Of a DNA stretch of 64,000 bases, positions 21,722 through 32,455 are shown one piece after another. The DNA is from Prochlorococcus sp. AG-402-L09 (GTDB lineage: Bacteria; Cyanobacteriota; Cyanobacteriia; PCC-6307; Cyanobiaceae). The position numbers and the translations under genes are program-made. Numbering within the stretch: position 1 is the stretch's first letter; each line of letters begins with the position of its first letter. Under the pieces are notes generated by a model. It was not told where the DNA came from. It searched no databases and saw only the letters and a program-made list of their open reading frames with translations. The DNA lies in the NCBI GenBank assembly GCA_003216715.1, contig QCIK01000008.1, positions 19,606-83,605 of the forward strand, in the 5' to 3' direction.

Positions 21722-24201
21722 TTTTTTTCTGGTAAGATCATTGAATAAATAGAGTTAATTAATTCATCGTCATTTAATTTTATATTTAATCCTATTTCTT
21801 TTTTATATAAACTATTATTAATTTGCTCTCTTTCTAGTTTTTTATATCTTTCTTTATTTGTTTTGATATAAACGTATTTGTTATTTATAAAACTATTAAT
21901 CACTCTATTTTTTATTTCTTTATTGTTCTTAAATTTTATACCCATTGTACCTAACTCTCCTTTCTTAGATAACTTGATTTCTTTGGTATTATGTTTTATA
22001 AAAGTACCTTTATTTGTTATTAAAATCAAGTCTTTAATTTGCTTTTCTTGGATATTTAATGCTTCAATTATATTTTCACTTGGAAATAATTTCATAATAC
22101 TTGTTCCTTGTGCTAATTTACCCATACAAGGTAACTCTTTTTCTATTATTTGAACTTTGATAATTCTCCCTATGTCACTTATTAAAAATAGATAACTATT
22201 TTCCTCACAAAGGAGACAAGATTTAAGTGTAATACCCTTCTTTAATTTTAAAATTGTTGTTGATCTATTAGAAATATCACTAATTTCACTCATAGAAATT
22301 CTTTTAAATTTCCCGTCACTACTTACTAAACCTAAACTTATATCTTTTTTTTCTGGAAGTGGAATTAAATTAATTATTTTATCATTTTCTAAACCCGCTG
22401 GTAAAAAGTGCTCTAGAGGACCAGGTTTCTGTCCTGCAAATTCCCATTTAAGAAGACCTATTTTTCCAAGTTCACTAACAGCTAAAATTTTTGGTTCATT
22501 TTTAATTGGCCATATTAGTTTTGTAGGTAGAATATCTTTTCTTTCTTGGTTGTTTTCTTTTAGTTTTAATTTTTTTATTGTTATTGATGGTATTATTTTT
22601 ATTTCATTATTTGCTTGTATAATAATTTCTGAATCTTTTGATAATTCTTTTAAAGCATTTATTCTTTGCAGTTCCTTATTTGGTCTTTGATTTGCCATCC
22701 TCTCAGCAATAAGAGCATCACCACCCTCGATCAATTTTGTTTTTCTAGTACTACCAAATTTTTTCTTAAGTTCTTTTAGTTCTTTAATCATAACTTTCAT
22801 TAATTTTTCTTTATTGTTAATAATCGACTCGAGGTCATCTCTTTTACTTTGAAGATCTTTTATCTCATCTTTTAACGAATTTTTTTCAAGACTTGTAATT
22901 TTTTTTAAAGGCATTCCTAGTATTCCATCTGCTTGTCTATTATTGATTTTTAAGTGATTTATTAAATTATTTTTTGCCTCAGCTGTATCCTTAGATTTTT
23001 CAATTAAATTGATTATTTCTCGCAGATTATTTATAGCTTGGATCAGCGCTTCAACTATTTCTTGTCTCTTTTTAATATTTTTTAATATATAATTGCTTCT
23101 AAGTAAAATAGTATTTTCTCTAAATTCTAGAAAATTATCTAATAGTTTTCGTAATGTAAGTTGTACTGGTTGACCATTAACTAATGCAAGTAAAATCGCA
23201 CCAAAATTGCTTTGCAGACTAGTTTTTTGATATAAAAAATCTAGAATTTTTTTTGGATCAGAATCTCTTTTTATCTCGACAAGAATCCTCATTCCATCTC
23301 GATCACTTTCATCTCTGATATCTGCTATCCCTGAAACTTTTCCATTGTTTACAAGCTCAGCAAGTTTTTCAATCCAACTAGCTTTGTTTAATTGATATGG
23401 CAGTTCAGTAATAATAATTCCACTTCTTTTATGTTTACCTTTCCCTGGATTAATCTCCTCAATATGAGCTATTCCTCTCATGCTTATACTTCCTCTTCCT
23501 TTTGTGTAAGTTTCTTTTATTCCATTACTAATTAAAATTTCTCCTCCTGTTGGAAAGTCAGGTCCAGGTATAAGCTCTAATAATTTTTTTTCTTCTAAAG
23601 AAGGTTTTTTTATTATTGCTATTAACGCTTCTACTACTTCATTTAAATTATGCGGCGGAATACTTGTTGCCATTCCAACAGCAATTCCTGCACTTCCATT
23701 TAAAAGAAGGAATGGAAGCTGAGCGGGTAAAACATCTGGTTCTTGTTGAGACCCATCAAAATTTGAGGAGAAATCAACAGTTTCTTGATCTATTTCTTTT
23801 AAAATTGCATCGTTGGATATCGGAGATAATCGCGTTTCTGTGTATCTCATCGCAGCGGGAGGATCATCATCAATAGATCCGAAGTTCCCATGACCATCAA
23901 GAATTGGGTATCTTGAGCTGAAAATTTGGACTTGTCTTACAAGTGCGTCGTAAACGGCTTGATCTCCATGTGGATGATATTTACCAAGAACATCTCCTAC
24001 AACTCGGGCACATTTTCTATAAGGTCTATCGGGTGTAAGTCCTAATTCATGCATTGCAAAAAGAATTCTTCTTTGCACTGGTTTCAATCCATCTCTAGCG
24101 TCAGGCAAGGCTCTTCCAACGATTACGCTCATCGCGTACTCGAGATAAGAACGTTGCATCTCTTGATGCAACGATATTGGTTTCAGGCGTTCTTTGGCCA
24201 T
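21718..24201 (-). CDS. DNA topoisomerase II A subunit (GyrA/ParC type)
   Basis: 827 residues. The N-terminal cleavage domain is intact: [55 protein letters not shown] and the catalytic tyrosine in [11 protein letters not shown] (about residue 122). The C-terminal beta-pinwheel blades are lysine- and isoleucine-rich, and I do not see a clear GyrA box (QRRGGKG), so it may be the second, ParC-like paralogue known in many cyanobacteria rather than GyrA itself. It changes DNA supercoiling or decatenates chromosomes. It faces purF with a four-base overlap of the stops. Confidence 0.88.
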   Translation of the reverse strand: MAKERLKPISLHQEMQRSYLEYAMSVIVGRALPDARDGLKPVQRRILFAMHELGLTPDRPYRKCARVVGDVLGKYHPHGDQAVYDALVRQVQIFSSRYPILDGHGNFGSIDDDPPAAMRYTETRLSPISNDAILKEIDQETVDFSSNFDGSQQEPDVLPAQLPFLLLNGSAGIAVGMATSIPPHNLNEVVEALIAIIKKPSLEEKKLLELIPGPDFPTGGEILISNGIKETYTKGRGSISMRGIAHIEEINPGKGKHKRSGIIITELPYQLNKASWIEKLAELVNNGKVSGIADIRDESDRDGMRILVEIKRDSDPKKILDFLYQKTSLQSNFGAILLALVNGQPVQLTLRKLLDNFLEFRENTILLRSNYILKNIKKRQEIVEALIQAINNLREIINLIEKSKDTAEAKNNLINHLKINNRQADGILGMPLKKITSLEKNSLKDEIKDLQSKRDDLESIINNKEKLMKVMIKELKELKKKFGSTRKTKLIEGGDALIAERMANQRPNKELQRINALKELSKDSEIIIQANNEIKIIPSITIKKLKLKENNQERKDILPTKLIWPIKNEPKILAVSELGKIGLLKWEFAGQKPGPLEHFLPAGLENDKIINLIPLPEKKDISLGLVSSDGKFKRISMSEISDISNRSTTILKLKKGITLKSCLLCEENSYLFLISDIGRIIKVQIIEKELPCMGKLAQGTSIMKLFPSENIIEALNIQEKQIKDLILITNKGTFIKHNTKEIKLSKKGELGTMGIKFKNNKEIKNRVINSFINNKYVYIKTNKERYKKLEREQINNSLYKKEIGLNIKLNDDELINSIYSMILPEKN

Positions 24202-24284
24202 CTTTGAGTTTGTAAGAGGCCTATATTTCTTTTTTTAGGCTACTAACTAATCTGTTAAAAACCAGTTTTTTGTTAAACATTAAT

Positions 24285-25151
24285 TCATCCACTTTTTTTT
24301 ATAGCTTCTCTAACTACTTTTATCATTTCTTTGTCTTTAAATAAAAGTTGTGCTGATTTTTGTAGTTTCTTTCCCCACAATTGCTTTGCTTGATAATCTT
24401 TTGAAACATATTCAGGATTAGATTTTAAAGCATTTGTTGCTAAGTTGAATGAGTCAATAGAGTTCTTTTTTGAGGAGTATAATGCTACAGCTAAAGCTAG
24501 CATTGGTTCAGCATTATTGCTGATTTTTAGTGCTGATTTAAATTTTGAAATGGCCTCTTTAGAATTATTTAATTCATATAAAACAAGACCTTCATTATTA
24601 ATAGATTGCCAAAAATTTGAATTAATTTGTGATGATTTTTTAAATGCAATTAAGGCTAATTTATAATTATTTAACAAGATTTCAGCATTACCTAGTTGAA
24701 AATATCCTTTTTCATTATTTTTATTTAATGATAATCCCTTTATTATAGAGACTTTCGCTTTTTTTGGATCATTCAATTCTATATAGACTGAACCTTGTCT
24801 AAAATATATACTTTGATCTTTTGGCTTTAACTTTATTGCTTCGTTCAATGACGATAAGGCTTCATAGTTTCTATTTGATCTAACCTGAGCTTCGGCAAGG
24901 CTTATCCAAAGGTCTTTTTCTTTAGGATTTAATTTAACTGCTAGTTCTAACAGTTTAATTGCTTCATCATTTTGACCAAATTGTATTAGTTGTATAGCGG
25001 TTTTACCAATCTGTATTGAGGTAGATTCTAATTCTTGTTCACTTGGTTCATTGATTATTGGAAAAAACGCATTTGATGATTTCGTTATAAGAAAACATTC
25101 AAAAATACATAGATAAAGTAGGAATTGAAAAATTGCTGGATTTTTTTTCAT
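24285..25151 (-). CDS. Exported TPR-repeat protein
   Basis: 288 residues. The N-terminus is a signal sequence (KKNPAIFQFLLYLCIFECFL, then a short stretch before FFPIINEPSEQ). About five TPR motifs follow between residues 48 and 225, for example EKDLWISLAEAQVRSNRNYE and KKGYFQLGNAEILLNN-type units. TPRs mediate protein contacts; the partner is unknown. The gene starts two bases after the queG stop on the same strand. It is unlike the TPR-sulfotransferase family in the island: no PVPF leader and no highly repeated NLG--L--LGKL units. Confidence 0.8.
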   Translation of the reverse strand: MKKNPAIFQFLLYLCIFECFLITKSSNAFFPIINEPSEQELESTSIQIGKTAIQLIQFGQNDEAIKLLELAVKLNPKEKDLWISLAEAQVRSNRNYEALSSLNEAIKLKPKDQSIYFRQGSVYIELNDPKKAKVSIIKGLSLNKNNEKGYFQLGNAEILLNNYKLALIAFKKSSQINSNFWQSINNEGLVLYELNNSKEAISKFKSALKISNNAEPMLALAVALYSSKKNSIDSFNLATNALKSNPEYVSKDYQAKQLWGKKLQKSAQLLFKDKEMIKVVREAIKKSG

Positions 25152-25153
25152 TT

Positions 25154-26098
25154 TTACGAATTATTTGATATCGAATTTATATTTCTTCGCCACATCCATG
25201 GCTTAATTCGTTTTAGTGCTGAGCTTTTTAAATTCTCTTTCCATTTTGAATCACTCCAAGATAATGCATCTTTTTTAGTTATATTCAGTATCCATTCAGA
25301 CGGCTGTAGATCCGGTTCAGAAGTGCTAGGAATATTTTTTTGATTCCATGGACATACGTCTTGACAAATATCACACCCTGCAATCCAAGTACCCATTTTA
25401 TTAATAATATTTTTTGGTAGTTCTTTTTCTCTATTTTCTAAGGTGTGATATGCCAAACATTTATTTGAGTTTACAATAAATGGTTCTTCTATTGCTTTAG
25501 TTGGGCAGGCTTCAATACATTTTTCACATTCACCACATGTAGGTTTAGAAGGTTCATCAGCTATCAAAGCCTCAGTAGATAAAAGATGACCTAAAAACAT
25601 CCAAGACCCAATTTTAGAATTAATTATATTGCTATGTTTTCCAATCCATCCAATACCAGCTTCTTCTGCCCATGCTTTATCCAAAAATGCGCTTGTATCT
25701 ACACATATTTTCCATTTAGAGTTTGGTCTTTCTTTTTCTAGAAATTGGGCCACTCTTTTTAATTTTTTTTCAATTATTTTGTGATAATCTTGCCCCCACC
25801 CATATCTGGCAATGGATATTTCTTTCTTTGTTTTGTCTGTTTTGACATAGTAATTAAGTCCTACTGCAACAACACTTTGCACGCCTTCAAGCATGTTTTC
25901 TATATTCTTTCTTCTTGGACTTTTCATCCATTCCATTTTTGCCTGATGGCCAGCTTGCAGCCATCTTTCTAAAGAATCCGATCGAAGTTTGATTCTCGAA
26001 GATCCTGGAACTTTTGCTATTCCGACTGCATCAAAACCTTCTTCAAACGCTTTTTCTTTAATTTTTTTCGTTAAATTAAAAGATTTTTTTGAGTTCAC
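25154..26098 (-). CDS. queG: Epoxyqueuosine reductase
   Basis: Last step of queuosine synthesis in tRNA: reduces epoxyqueuosine with cobalamin and two 4Fe-4S clusters. 314 residues. Both ferredoxin-like cluster motifs are present: CGECEKCIEACPTKA and CDICQDVCPWN, with the cobalamin-binding half in front (VDTSAFLDKAWAEEAGIGWI). GTG start at 26098. It is co-directional with the TPR gene two bases downstream. Confidence 0.93.
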   Translation of the reverse strand: MNSKKSFNLTKKIKEKAFEEGFDAVGIAKVPGSSRIKLRSDSLERWLQAGHQAKMEWMKSPRRKNIENMLEGVQSVVAVGLNYYVKTDKTKKEISIARYGWGQDYHKIIEKKLKRVAQFLEKERPNSKWKICVDTSAFLDKAWAEEAGIGWIGKHSNIINSKIGSWMFLGHLLSTEALIADEPSKPTCGECEKCIEACPTKAIEEPFIVNSNKCLAYHTLENREKELPKNIINKMGTWIAGCDICQDVCPWNQKNIPSTSEPDLQPSEWILNITKKDALSWSDSKWKENLKSSALKRIKPWMWRRNINSISNNS

Positions 26099-26279
26099 AG
26101 AGAGTTATGCATGAATAATTTTTTACCTTTAATTAGAAGGTTCTTGAGTCAATTGCGGGTTCCTTTGGGCTTCAAATGCTTTCTTTTAATGTTTTATTTC
26201 TATTAATAGCTTAAATTATTTAATTAATGCACTTAATTTGGTTAGATTATAGATATGTAAATTATCGGACTCTCTTTAT

Positions 26280-27005
26280 TTGGTGCAGTCCTCTCCCAAG
26301 GAAGACCTGACTCTTGGCTCAAGGCTTCAGCAGGATCTTAAAAATGACCTCATAGCTGGTCTGTTGGTGGTTATTCCCTTAGCTACCACTATTTGGTTGT
26401 CTACTATTGTCAGTCGCTTTGTTCTGGCAATCTTAACTTCAATACCAAAACAATTAAATCCCTTTATTACTCTTAATCCTTTATTGCAAGATTTAATTAA
26501 TCTTGCGTTGGGTTTAACGGTTCCTTTGCTAGGAATTTTATTGATAGGTCTTATGGCTAGGAATTTTGTAGGGAGATGGTTGCTTGAGTTTGGAGAAGGA
26601 ACTCTTTCACGGATACCTCTTGCAGGGTCAGTGTATAAGACCCTTAAACAACTTCTAGAAACTTTTCTGAGAGATAACTCAACGAGATTTCGCCGAGTTG
26701 TGTTAGTTGAATATCCTCGTGAAGGCTTGTTTAGTGTTGGTTTTGTGACTGGTATTGTTGGACCCTCGCTTCAAACTGAACCAGACCAACCTTTGTTAAG
26801 TGTTTTTATACCCACAGCACCAAACCCTACAACTGGTTGGTACACCTTAGTTCCAGAAGGATCTGTTAAAGATTTAGATATATCTGTTGAAGATGCCTTT
26901 AGAACAATTATCTCTGCCGGAATTGTAAATCCTGACGATAGAAATAACTCTACAAATACTTCTTTTTCTAGTTTATTCTCTCAGCTAAGAGCGTCATCAT
27001 CATAA
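26280..27005 (+). CDS. DUF502 membrane protein
   Basis: 241 residues with two membrane helices near residues 24-48 and 70-92 (LIAGLLVVIPLATTIWLS and LGLTVPLLGILLIGLM), followed by the family motif RIPLAGSVYKTLKQLLETF and FSVGFVTG. DUF502 proteins occur in bacteria and as plant LIKE COV proteins; function is unknown. The start may be TTG at 26280 or the GTG one codon later. nusB follows after 20 bases. Confidence 0.85.
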   Translation: MVQSSPKEDLTLGSRLQQDLKNDLIAGLLVVIPLATTIWLSTIVSRFVLAILTSIPKQLNPFITLNPLLQDLINLALGLTVPLLGILLIGLMARNFVGRWLLEFGEGTLSRIPLAGSVYKTLKQLLETFLRDNSTRFRRVVLVEYPREGLFSVGFVTGIVGPSLQTEPDQPLLSVFIPTAPNPTTGWYTLVPEGSVKDLDISVEDAFRTIISAGIVNPDDRNNSTNTSFSSLFSQLRASSS

Positions 27006-27025
27006 AGTATTTTTGACTTATAATT

Positions 27026-27646
27026 ATGCAATTAAAATCAATTTCTAGAGAATTAGCTCTCTTACTTTTAGGACAAATTAAAACAAAAGATATCGATAAT
27101 ATTAATTTTGAAAGTTTACTTAGTAAGGCGATAGAATCATTAACACAACATTGGAGAGAACAATTAGACTTTTGTGCTTCAAAATTAGAAAAGGCAAATC
27201 AACAATTATTGGATAGTGAATTGCAAGAAGAAGCAGGGTTGTTAAAAAAAGCTCGTGAATATTTGAAAACTTGCTTAATTGATTCTGAGAATATACTTAA
27301 TAGTTTGTCTGAAAGTATTGAATTACCTAAACTTTTAGCATTAGTAGACCAAAAGGAAATACGTGAGCTAGCGTTAAAACGTGTTTATTTAGTAATTGAA
27401 AAACAAGATGAGATTGATAACAATCTAGATAGTGTTATGGAAGGTTGGCGATTAAAAAGATTACCTAGAATTGATAGAGATATTTTAAGATTGGCTTTGG
27501 TTGATTTGATTGATTTTAAGACTCCTACTGCTGTTACATGCAATGAAGCTGTGAACTTGGCTAATCGTTATAGCGATGAACAAGGACGCAGAATGATTAA
27601 TGGAGTTTTAAGGAAACTTCAAAACTCTACTGTAAAACTAAATTAG
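27026..27646 (+). CDS. nusB: Transcription antitermination factor NusB
   Basis: 206 residues: an N-terminal SRELALLLLGQIK helix and the conserved C-terminal core RLPRIDRDILRLALVDLI followed by TPTAVTCNEAVNLANRYSDE, with the typical INGVLRKL ending. NusB binds boxA RNA with S10 to help rRNA transcription escape termination. It is longer than the E. coli protein because of an insert rich in Leu, Glu and Lys in the middle, usual for cyanobacteria. ftsY follows after two bases. Confidence 0.92.
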   Translation: MQLKSISRELALLLLGQIKTKDIDNINFESLLSKAIESLTQHWREQLDFCASKLEKANQQLLDSELQEEAGLLKKAREYLKTCLIDSENILNSLSESIELPKLLALVDQKEIRELALKRVYLVIEKQDEIDNNLDSVMEGWRLKRLPRIDRDILRLALVDLIDFKTPTAVTCNEAVNLANRYSDEQGRRMINGVLRKLQNSTVKLN

Positions 27647-27648
27647 CA

Positions 27649-28944
27649 ATGAAAAATGATTTTTCGCAGGATGAAAAAAGTCCTACTAATACAAATCAAA
27701 TTGAAACAGCTTCATCCGTTAATGATGACTCTTTAGATTGGGCAAAACAAGTTTATTTGCAATTAAAGAAAAAGCAACAAGAGGAGAAAGAATTACTTGA
27801 GAAAGAAATTTACGAAGAAAAAATAGTCAATACAAAAAATAATATTAGTGAGGATCTTAAACCAAATATTTCAGCTAAAAATATACCTATAGTTATTCAA
27901 GATTCAAAAGAAGAAGATCAGCCTCAATTGGGCGATTTTGATGACAACTTTACTTGGTCAGCTGAAGTTTTAGCTGCACAAGGTAAAAAAACTAGTCAGT
28001 TTTCATTAGATGAAATTGATTGGCTCAGTAGGCTAAAACAAGGCCTAGAAAAAACTCGTAAAGGTTTTGTTACTGATTTATTAGATAAATTAGGTGATGA
28101 TCCACTGACTCCCGAAGTTCTTGATGATTTAGAAACTCTTTTACTTAGAGCCGATGCAGGAGTTTCAGCTACTGATCAGATTTTAGACTCATTAAGAAGA
28201 AAGTTAAATGAAGAAGTTGTTGAAGCGTATGAGGGTTTGCGTTTTTTAAAAGAGCAATTAGTTAATGTTTTAGAAAAGCCAATAAAAGATAGTGGTGTTG
28301 ATTCTCTGTCCCCAAAAAAAGGTTGTTTAAATATTTGGATGTTAGTAGGTGTTAACGGGGTTGGTAAGACTACGACCCTTGGTAAATTGGCAAGTGTTGC
28401 AAAAAGAAGTGGTTTTTCAGTGATGATTGCCGCGGCAGATACTTTTAGAGCTGCAGCGGTACAACAAGTCAAGGTATGGGGTCAAAGAACAGGGGTTGAA
28501 GTTATTGCAAATGAATCTAAGAATGCTGATCCAGCTTCGATAGTGTTTGATGCTATTGGTGCATGTAAATCAAAAAATATAGATTTATTATTGGTAGATA
28601 CTGCAGGTAGATTACAAACCAAAAATAATTTAATGGAAGAATTAAAAAAAATTCGAAAAATTATTGATAAGCTCTCCCCTAACGCAAATATTGAATCTTT
28701 ATTAGTGCTTGATTCGAGTCAAGGTCAAAATGGACTTAAGCAGGCATTAGCTTTTTCTGATTCAGCAGAATTAACAGGAGTAATACTTACAAAACTTGAT
28801 GGATCATCAAGAGGGGGTGTTGCAATGGCTGTTGCATCAGAAGTGAAACTTCCTGTTAGATTCATTGGAGCTGGAGAACAAATTCGAGACTTAAGACCAT
28901 TTAACAGTTTTGAATTTATTGAGGCACTTTTAGCTAATCGATAA
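27649..28944 (+). CDS. ftsY: Signal recognition particle receptor FtsY
   Basis: SRP GTPase that receives ribosomes bound to SRP54 at the membrane. 431 residues. The first 120 or so form an acidic, variable A domain; the NG domain follows with P-loop GVNGVGKTTTLGKLA, AADTFRAAAVQQ, LVDTAGRLQ and TKLDGSSRGG. The order nusB-ftsY-phosphatase-argH is co-directional with short gaps and may be one transcript. Confidence 0.95.
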   Translation: MKNDFSQDEKSPTNTNQIETASSVNDDSLDWAKQVYLQLKKKQQEEKELLEKEIYEEKIVNTKNNISEDLKPNISAKNIPIVIQDSKEEDQPQLGDFDDNFTWSAEVLAAQGKKTSQFSLDEIDWLSRLKQGLEKTRKGFVTDLLDKLGDDPLTPEVLDDLETLLLRADAGVSATDQILDSLRRKLNEEVVEAYEGLRFLKEQLVNVLEKPIKDSGVDSLSPKKGCLNIWMLVGVNGVGKTTTLGKLASVAKRSGFSVMIAAADTFRAAAVQQVKVWGQRTGVEVIANESKNADPASIVFDAIGACKSKNIDLLLVDTAGRLQTKNNLMEELKKIRKIIDKLSPNANIESLLVLDSSQGQNGLKQALAFSDSAELTGVILTKLDGSSRGGVAMAVASEVKLPVRFIGAGEQIRDLRPFNSFEFIEALLANR

Positions 28945-29003
28945 TATTTTAGAAATTATGTCTATATTTTGCTAAATTTTAGTTTCTTTATCTCAGGAGA
29001 ATA

Positions 29004-30404
29004 GTGAAAGATAATTCTCCAATTTCAGATCAACAATATCTACATTCAATTTATTCATCTTCAAGTGCTGCATCTAAGTCTTTAACAGATCTAATTCATA
29101 GCCTTTCGCAAGAGCAAATTATAAATCAAGATTTGTTGCTTTCTTTAAGCTTTGCCTTGCGAAGTTTTACCAATTTACAGCGTTTTCTCGAACTGATTCC
29201 ACTTCTTGTTACGGAATTAATAGGAGTTAAAGGTGCATTGTTAATTCCTTTTCAAGATGATGGAAGTCTTTGGCGTGAGCAATTAAAAATGCTCCCTAAT
29301 AGCGAAGATCAGGAATTATTTAGAAAATTATTTCTTTTAGAGGAGGGAAAGAAAATTGGTTTTGGGATGCAGGAAAAGAATATTGCAATGTTAGACCGTT
29401 TAGTTACAAGACATTTTTACTCATCTAATGTAATTGCTACATCAATTGTTTCTCGTGGTAGGCAACGAGGTCGATTGTATGCATTTGATAAAAAAGATAT
29501 TGTTTTTGGAAGTAATATTCATCGAAAACATATGCAAATAGTTGCGGATTTGACTGGAGTAGCTATAGAAAATGATGCCATCTTTCAAGTAATTAGGAAT
29601 CATGAAAAAGTCGATAGACAAATAAGTATTGGTGCTGAAATTCAATCACAATTATTACCTGATCAATGTCCAATAATTGAAGGAATTCAATTAGCTGCCT
29701 GCTGTAGGCCTGCTTTTCAAGTAGGTGGCGATTATTACGATTTTATGCCTACTCGTTCAGATTTGACTGACATAGCAAAATCGTCTGGTCGTTGGGCTTT
29801 TGTGATTGGTGATGTTATGGGTAAAGGTGTTCCTGCTGGATTGTTGATGACTATGTTACGAGGCATGCTCAGAGCTGAAGTTTTAACAGGATTACCCCCT
29901 GATTCTATTTTGCATGACTTGAATCAATTAGCTCTTGAAGATTTGACTCAATCACATCGGTTTGTAACTTTGTTTTATTCGGACTTTGATCCGCAATCAA
30001 GAAAATTACGTTTTGCTAATGCAGCACATAATCCTCCTTTGCATTGGAGCGCGAAATCAAAATCAATAAATAGGTTAGATGCTCATGGTTTGTTGATCGG
30101 CCTTCAACCTGAAGCTGAGTATGGATGTGGAGAGATATTTCTCCAGCCAGGTGATGTTCTTCTTTACTACACCGATGGAGTTACTGAGGCACCTGGTATA
30201 TCAGGTGAACGATTTGATGAAAATCGTTTAATAACTTTTTTAGATAAATTTGCCACTGAAGGTTTAGGCGCCAAACAAATATTAAATAAACTTTTTGAAA
30301 GATTAGATGGTTTTGTTGGTGTGAGTGACCATCATCTTGAAGATGATGCATCAATGGTGGTTTTAAAAGTTAATGAAGAATCAACACTTCCTGAATTAAC
30401 TTAG
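29004..30404 (+). CDS. RsbU/SpoIIE-type serine phosphatase with GAF-like sensor
   Basis: 466 residues. Residues of about 50-200 look like a GAF-type sensory domain (LTGVAIENDAIFQVI at its end); residues 210-455 are a PP2C/SpoIIE phosphatase with GAEIQSQLLPD, FQVGGDYYDF, FVIGDVMGKGVPAGL and LLYYTDGVTEA, the metal-binding Asp and Gly residues all present. Such enzymes dephosphorylate anti-sigma-factor antagonists in partner-switching systems; the partner is not in the window. GTG start at 29004, with AGGAG at 28996-29000 just upstream. Confidence 0.88.
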   Translation: MKDNSPISDQQYLHSIYSSSSAASKSLTDLIHSLSQEQIINQDLLLSLSFALRSFTNLQRFLELIPLLVTELIGVKGALLIPFQDDGSLWREQLKMLPNSEDQELFRKLFLLEEGKKIGFGMQEKNIAMLDRLVTRHFYSSNVIATSIVSRGRQRGRLYAFDKKDIVFGSNIHRKHMQIVADLTGVAIENDAIFQVIRNHEKVDRQISIGAEIQSQLLPDQCPIIEGIQLAACCRPAFQVGGDYYDFMPTRSDLTDIAKSSGRWAFVIGDVMGKGVPAGLLMTMLRGMLRAEVLTGLPPDSILHDLNQLALEDLTQSHRFVTLFYSDFDPQSRKLRFANAAHNPPLHWSAKSKSINRLDAHGLLIGLQPEAEYGCGEIFLQPGDVLLYYTDGVTEAPGISGERFDENRLITFLDKFATEGLGAKQILNKLFERLDGFVGVSDHHLEDDASMVVLKVNEESTLPELT

Positions 30405-30453
30405 TAAACCTCCTGACAATTGCTAAGACTCTTGCTTTATTTGTATTAGTAAT

Positions 30454-31845
30454 TTGGACAATGCATTGGGCAAAACTTGGAGCGATAGATTTGATAAAGG
30501 CCTTAATCCTTTTATAGAAAAATTTAATGCTTCAATTGAGTTTGATATTTGTTTATTAGAAGAAGATTTGGATGGATCAATTGCTCATGCACGTATGCTT
30601 GGAATTCAAGGTATCATTACTAAGGAAGAGGCTTTTAAATTAGAAGAGGGTCTTGAACAGATCCGGAAAGAGGCCTCGGATGGATTATTTCAGCCTGATA
30701 TTTCAGATGAAGATGTGCATTTTGCAGTAGAAAAAAAATTAATAGATTTAATAGGACCTGTAGGAAAAAAACTTCATACTGGTCGTAGTCGAAATGATCA
30801 AGTTGGAACAGATTTAAGATTATGGCTTAGAAAGCGTATTGATGAAATTGATATGGATTTGGAACGGTTTCAGAAATCTCTTTTTTCATTGGCAGAGAAA
30901 AATCTTCATACGCTTATTCCAGGTTATACGCATTTACAAAGAGCACAACCAGTTTCTCTAGCTCATCACTTATTGGCATATGTGGAGATGGCACAAAGAG
31001 ATAGAAATAGATTAAAAGATGTAAGAAAAAGAGTTAATATTTCCCCATTAGGAGCGGCTGCTTTAGCAGGGACTTCTATTACTATAAGTAGAAATATTAC
31101 TTCTTCAGAACTGCATTTTCAAGAAATTTATTCTAATAGTTTAGATGCTGTAAGTGATAGAGATTTTGTCGTAGAATTTTTAGGAGCCTCAGCCTTAATT
31201 ATGGCTCATTTAAGTAGATTATCGGAAGAAGTTATTTTATGGGCTTCTGAAGAATTTGCATTTATTCAATTAACAGATCGATGTGCTACTGGAAGTAGTC
31301 TTATGCCTCAAAAAAAGAATCCTGATGTTCCAGAACTTGTTCGAGGTAAGTCAGGGAGAGTATTTGGACATTTACAAGCTATGCTTACAATGATCAAAGG
31401 ATTACCTTTGGCTTACAATAAAGATTTTCAAGAAGATAAAGAAGCAATTTTTGATAGTGTGACAACAGTTAAAAATTCTTTACTTGCAATATCAATTTTG
31501 TTTGAAGAAGGTTTGATTTTTAGAAAAGAAAGACTCAATCATGCTGTTTCGTCAGACTTTTCAAATGCTACTGATGTCGCTGATTATTTAGTGGCAAAGG
31601 ACATACCTTTTCGAGAGGCTTATCAATTAGTTGGGCGAATTGTTAAGACTTCTTTAGAGGAGGGGATTTTATTAAAAGATATTCCTTTAGAAAGATGGAA
31701 AACATTTCATAAATTGTTTGAAAAAGATATTTATGAAAAGCTTTTGCCTTCCTCCGTAGTTGAGTCTCGAGTGAGTGCTGGTGGAACTGGATTTGAAAGA
31801 GTCCAAGAACAGCTTATTTTGTGGCGTGAGAAATTATTTAAGTAA
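30454..31845 (+). CDS. argH: Argininosuccinate lyase
   Basis: Splits argininosuccinate into arginine and fumarate. 463 residues from a TTG. The fumarase/aspartase-family signature [19 protein letters not shown] holds the mobile catalytic loop; [19 protein letters not shown] and [16 protein letters not shown] [17 protein letters not shown] are also present. argG, the preceding step, lies 28 kb away and is not linked. Confidence 0.95.
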   Translation: MDNALGKTWSDRFDKGLNPFIEKFNASIEFDICLLEEDLDGSIAHARMLGIQGIITKEEAFKLEEGLEQIRKEASDGLFQPDISDEDVHFAVEKKLIDLIGPVGKKLHTGRSRNDQVGTDLRLWLRKRIDEIDMDLERFQKSLFSLAEKNLHTLIPGYTHLQRAQPVSLAHHLLAYVEMAQRDRNRLKDVRKRVNISPLGAAALAGTSITISRNITSSELHFQEIYSNSLDAVSDRDFVVEFLGASALIMAHLSRLSEEVILWASEEFAFIQLTDRCATGSSLMPQKKNPDVPELVRGKSGRVFGHLQAMLTMIKGLPLAYNKDFQEDKEAIFDSVTTVKNSLLAISILFEEGLIFRKERLNHAVSSDFSNATDVADYLVAKDIPFREAYQLVGRIVKTSLEEGILLKDIPLERWKTFHKLFEKDIYEKLLPSSVVESRVSAGGTGFERVQEQLILWREKLFK

Positions 31846-31896
31846 AAAAATTGTTTTCAATCTATTTTAGGGCTTTCGGTATTAAAGTGATGAACG

Positions 31897-31916
31897 ATAA
31901 CTCTTTTTAGAGTTAT
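31897..31916. terminator. Hairpin after argH
   Basis: ATAACTC and GAGTTAT pair perfectly (31897-31903 with 31910-31916) around a six-base T-rich loop. It is AT-rich and has only a weak T run, so it is a poor terminator; it may equally be a feature of the 5' leader of the RRM gene that starts at 31973. Confidence 0.35.
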
Positions 31917-31972
31917 TAATTTTGGCTTTTCATAGCCTATTAGTTACATTTTATTTTCAGTCCAATTTTCAA

Positions 31973-32437
31973 GTGAGTATTTTTGTCGGCAACTTACCCT
32001 TCCGCGCTGAGCAGGAAGATGTCATTGAATTGTTTTCTCCCTTTGGGGAGGTGGCAAATTGTTCTTTACCTTTAGAACGAGATACAGGACGCAAAAGAGG
32101 TTTTGCTTTTGTTGAGATGGCTGATGAAGCAGTTGAAGCTTCAGCAATTGAATCTCTCCAAGGTGCTGAGCTTATGGGTCGTCCTTTAAGAATCAACAAA
32201 GCTGAACCTAGAGGCAGTGCTCCAAGACGAGGCGGCGGCGGTTACGGCGGCGGCGGCCAAGGCGGAGGATCAGCTCAAGATAGACCTTCTGGAGCTAAAG
32301 GCTGGGAAGATCGTAGTCATGGCAATGCTTCTCAAGATGCTAATGGCTTTGATCAAGGTCGTAGTAGAAGAAGAAGAGGTGCTTCGCCTGAAGGGGGAGA
32401 CGACTCTACTGCAGATTATGGTGGCGCAGAATCTTAA
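31973..32437 (+). CDS. RRM-type RNA-binding protein with glycine-rich tail
   Basis: 154 residues. One RNA recognition motif: RNP2 is IFVGNLPFRA at the N-terminus and RNP1 is KRGFAFVEM near residue 43; the tail has RRGGGGYGGGGQGGGSAQDR then SRRRRGASPEGG. Cyanobacterial Rbp proteins are cold- or stress-induced RNA chaperones. I chose the GTG at 31973 because the family starts (M)SIFVGNLP; an in-frame TTG at 31922 would add 17 residues with no family match. The leader of about 127 bases after argH may be regulatory. Confidence 0.9.
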   Translation: MSIFVGNLPFRAEQEDVIELFSPFGEVANCSLPLERDTGRKRGFAFVEMADEAVEASAIESLQGAELMGRPLRINKAEPRGSAPRRGGGGYGGGGQGGGSAQDRPSGAKGWEDRSHGNASQDANGFDQGRSRRRRGASPEGGDDSTADYGGAES

Positions 32438-32455
32438 AGATTTTGCTGCTAATTG

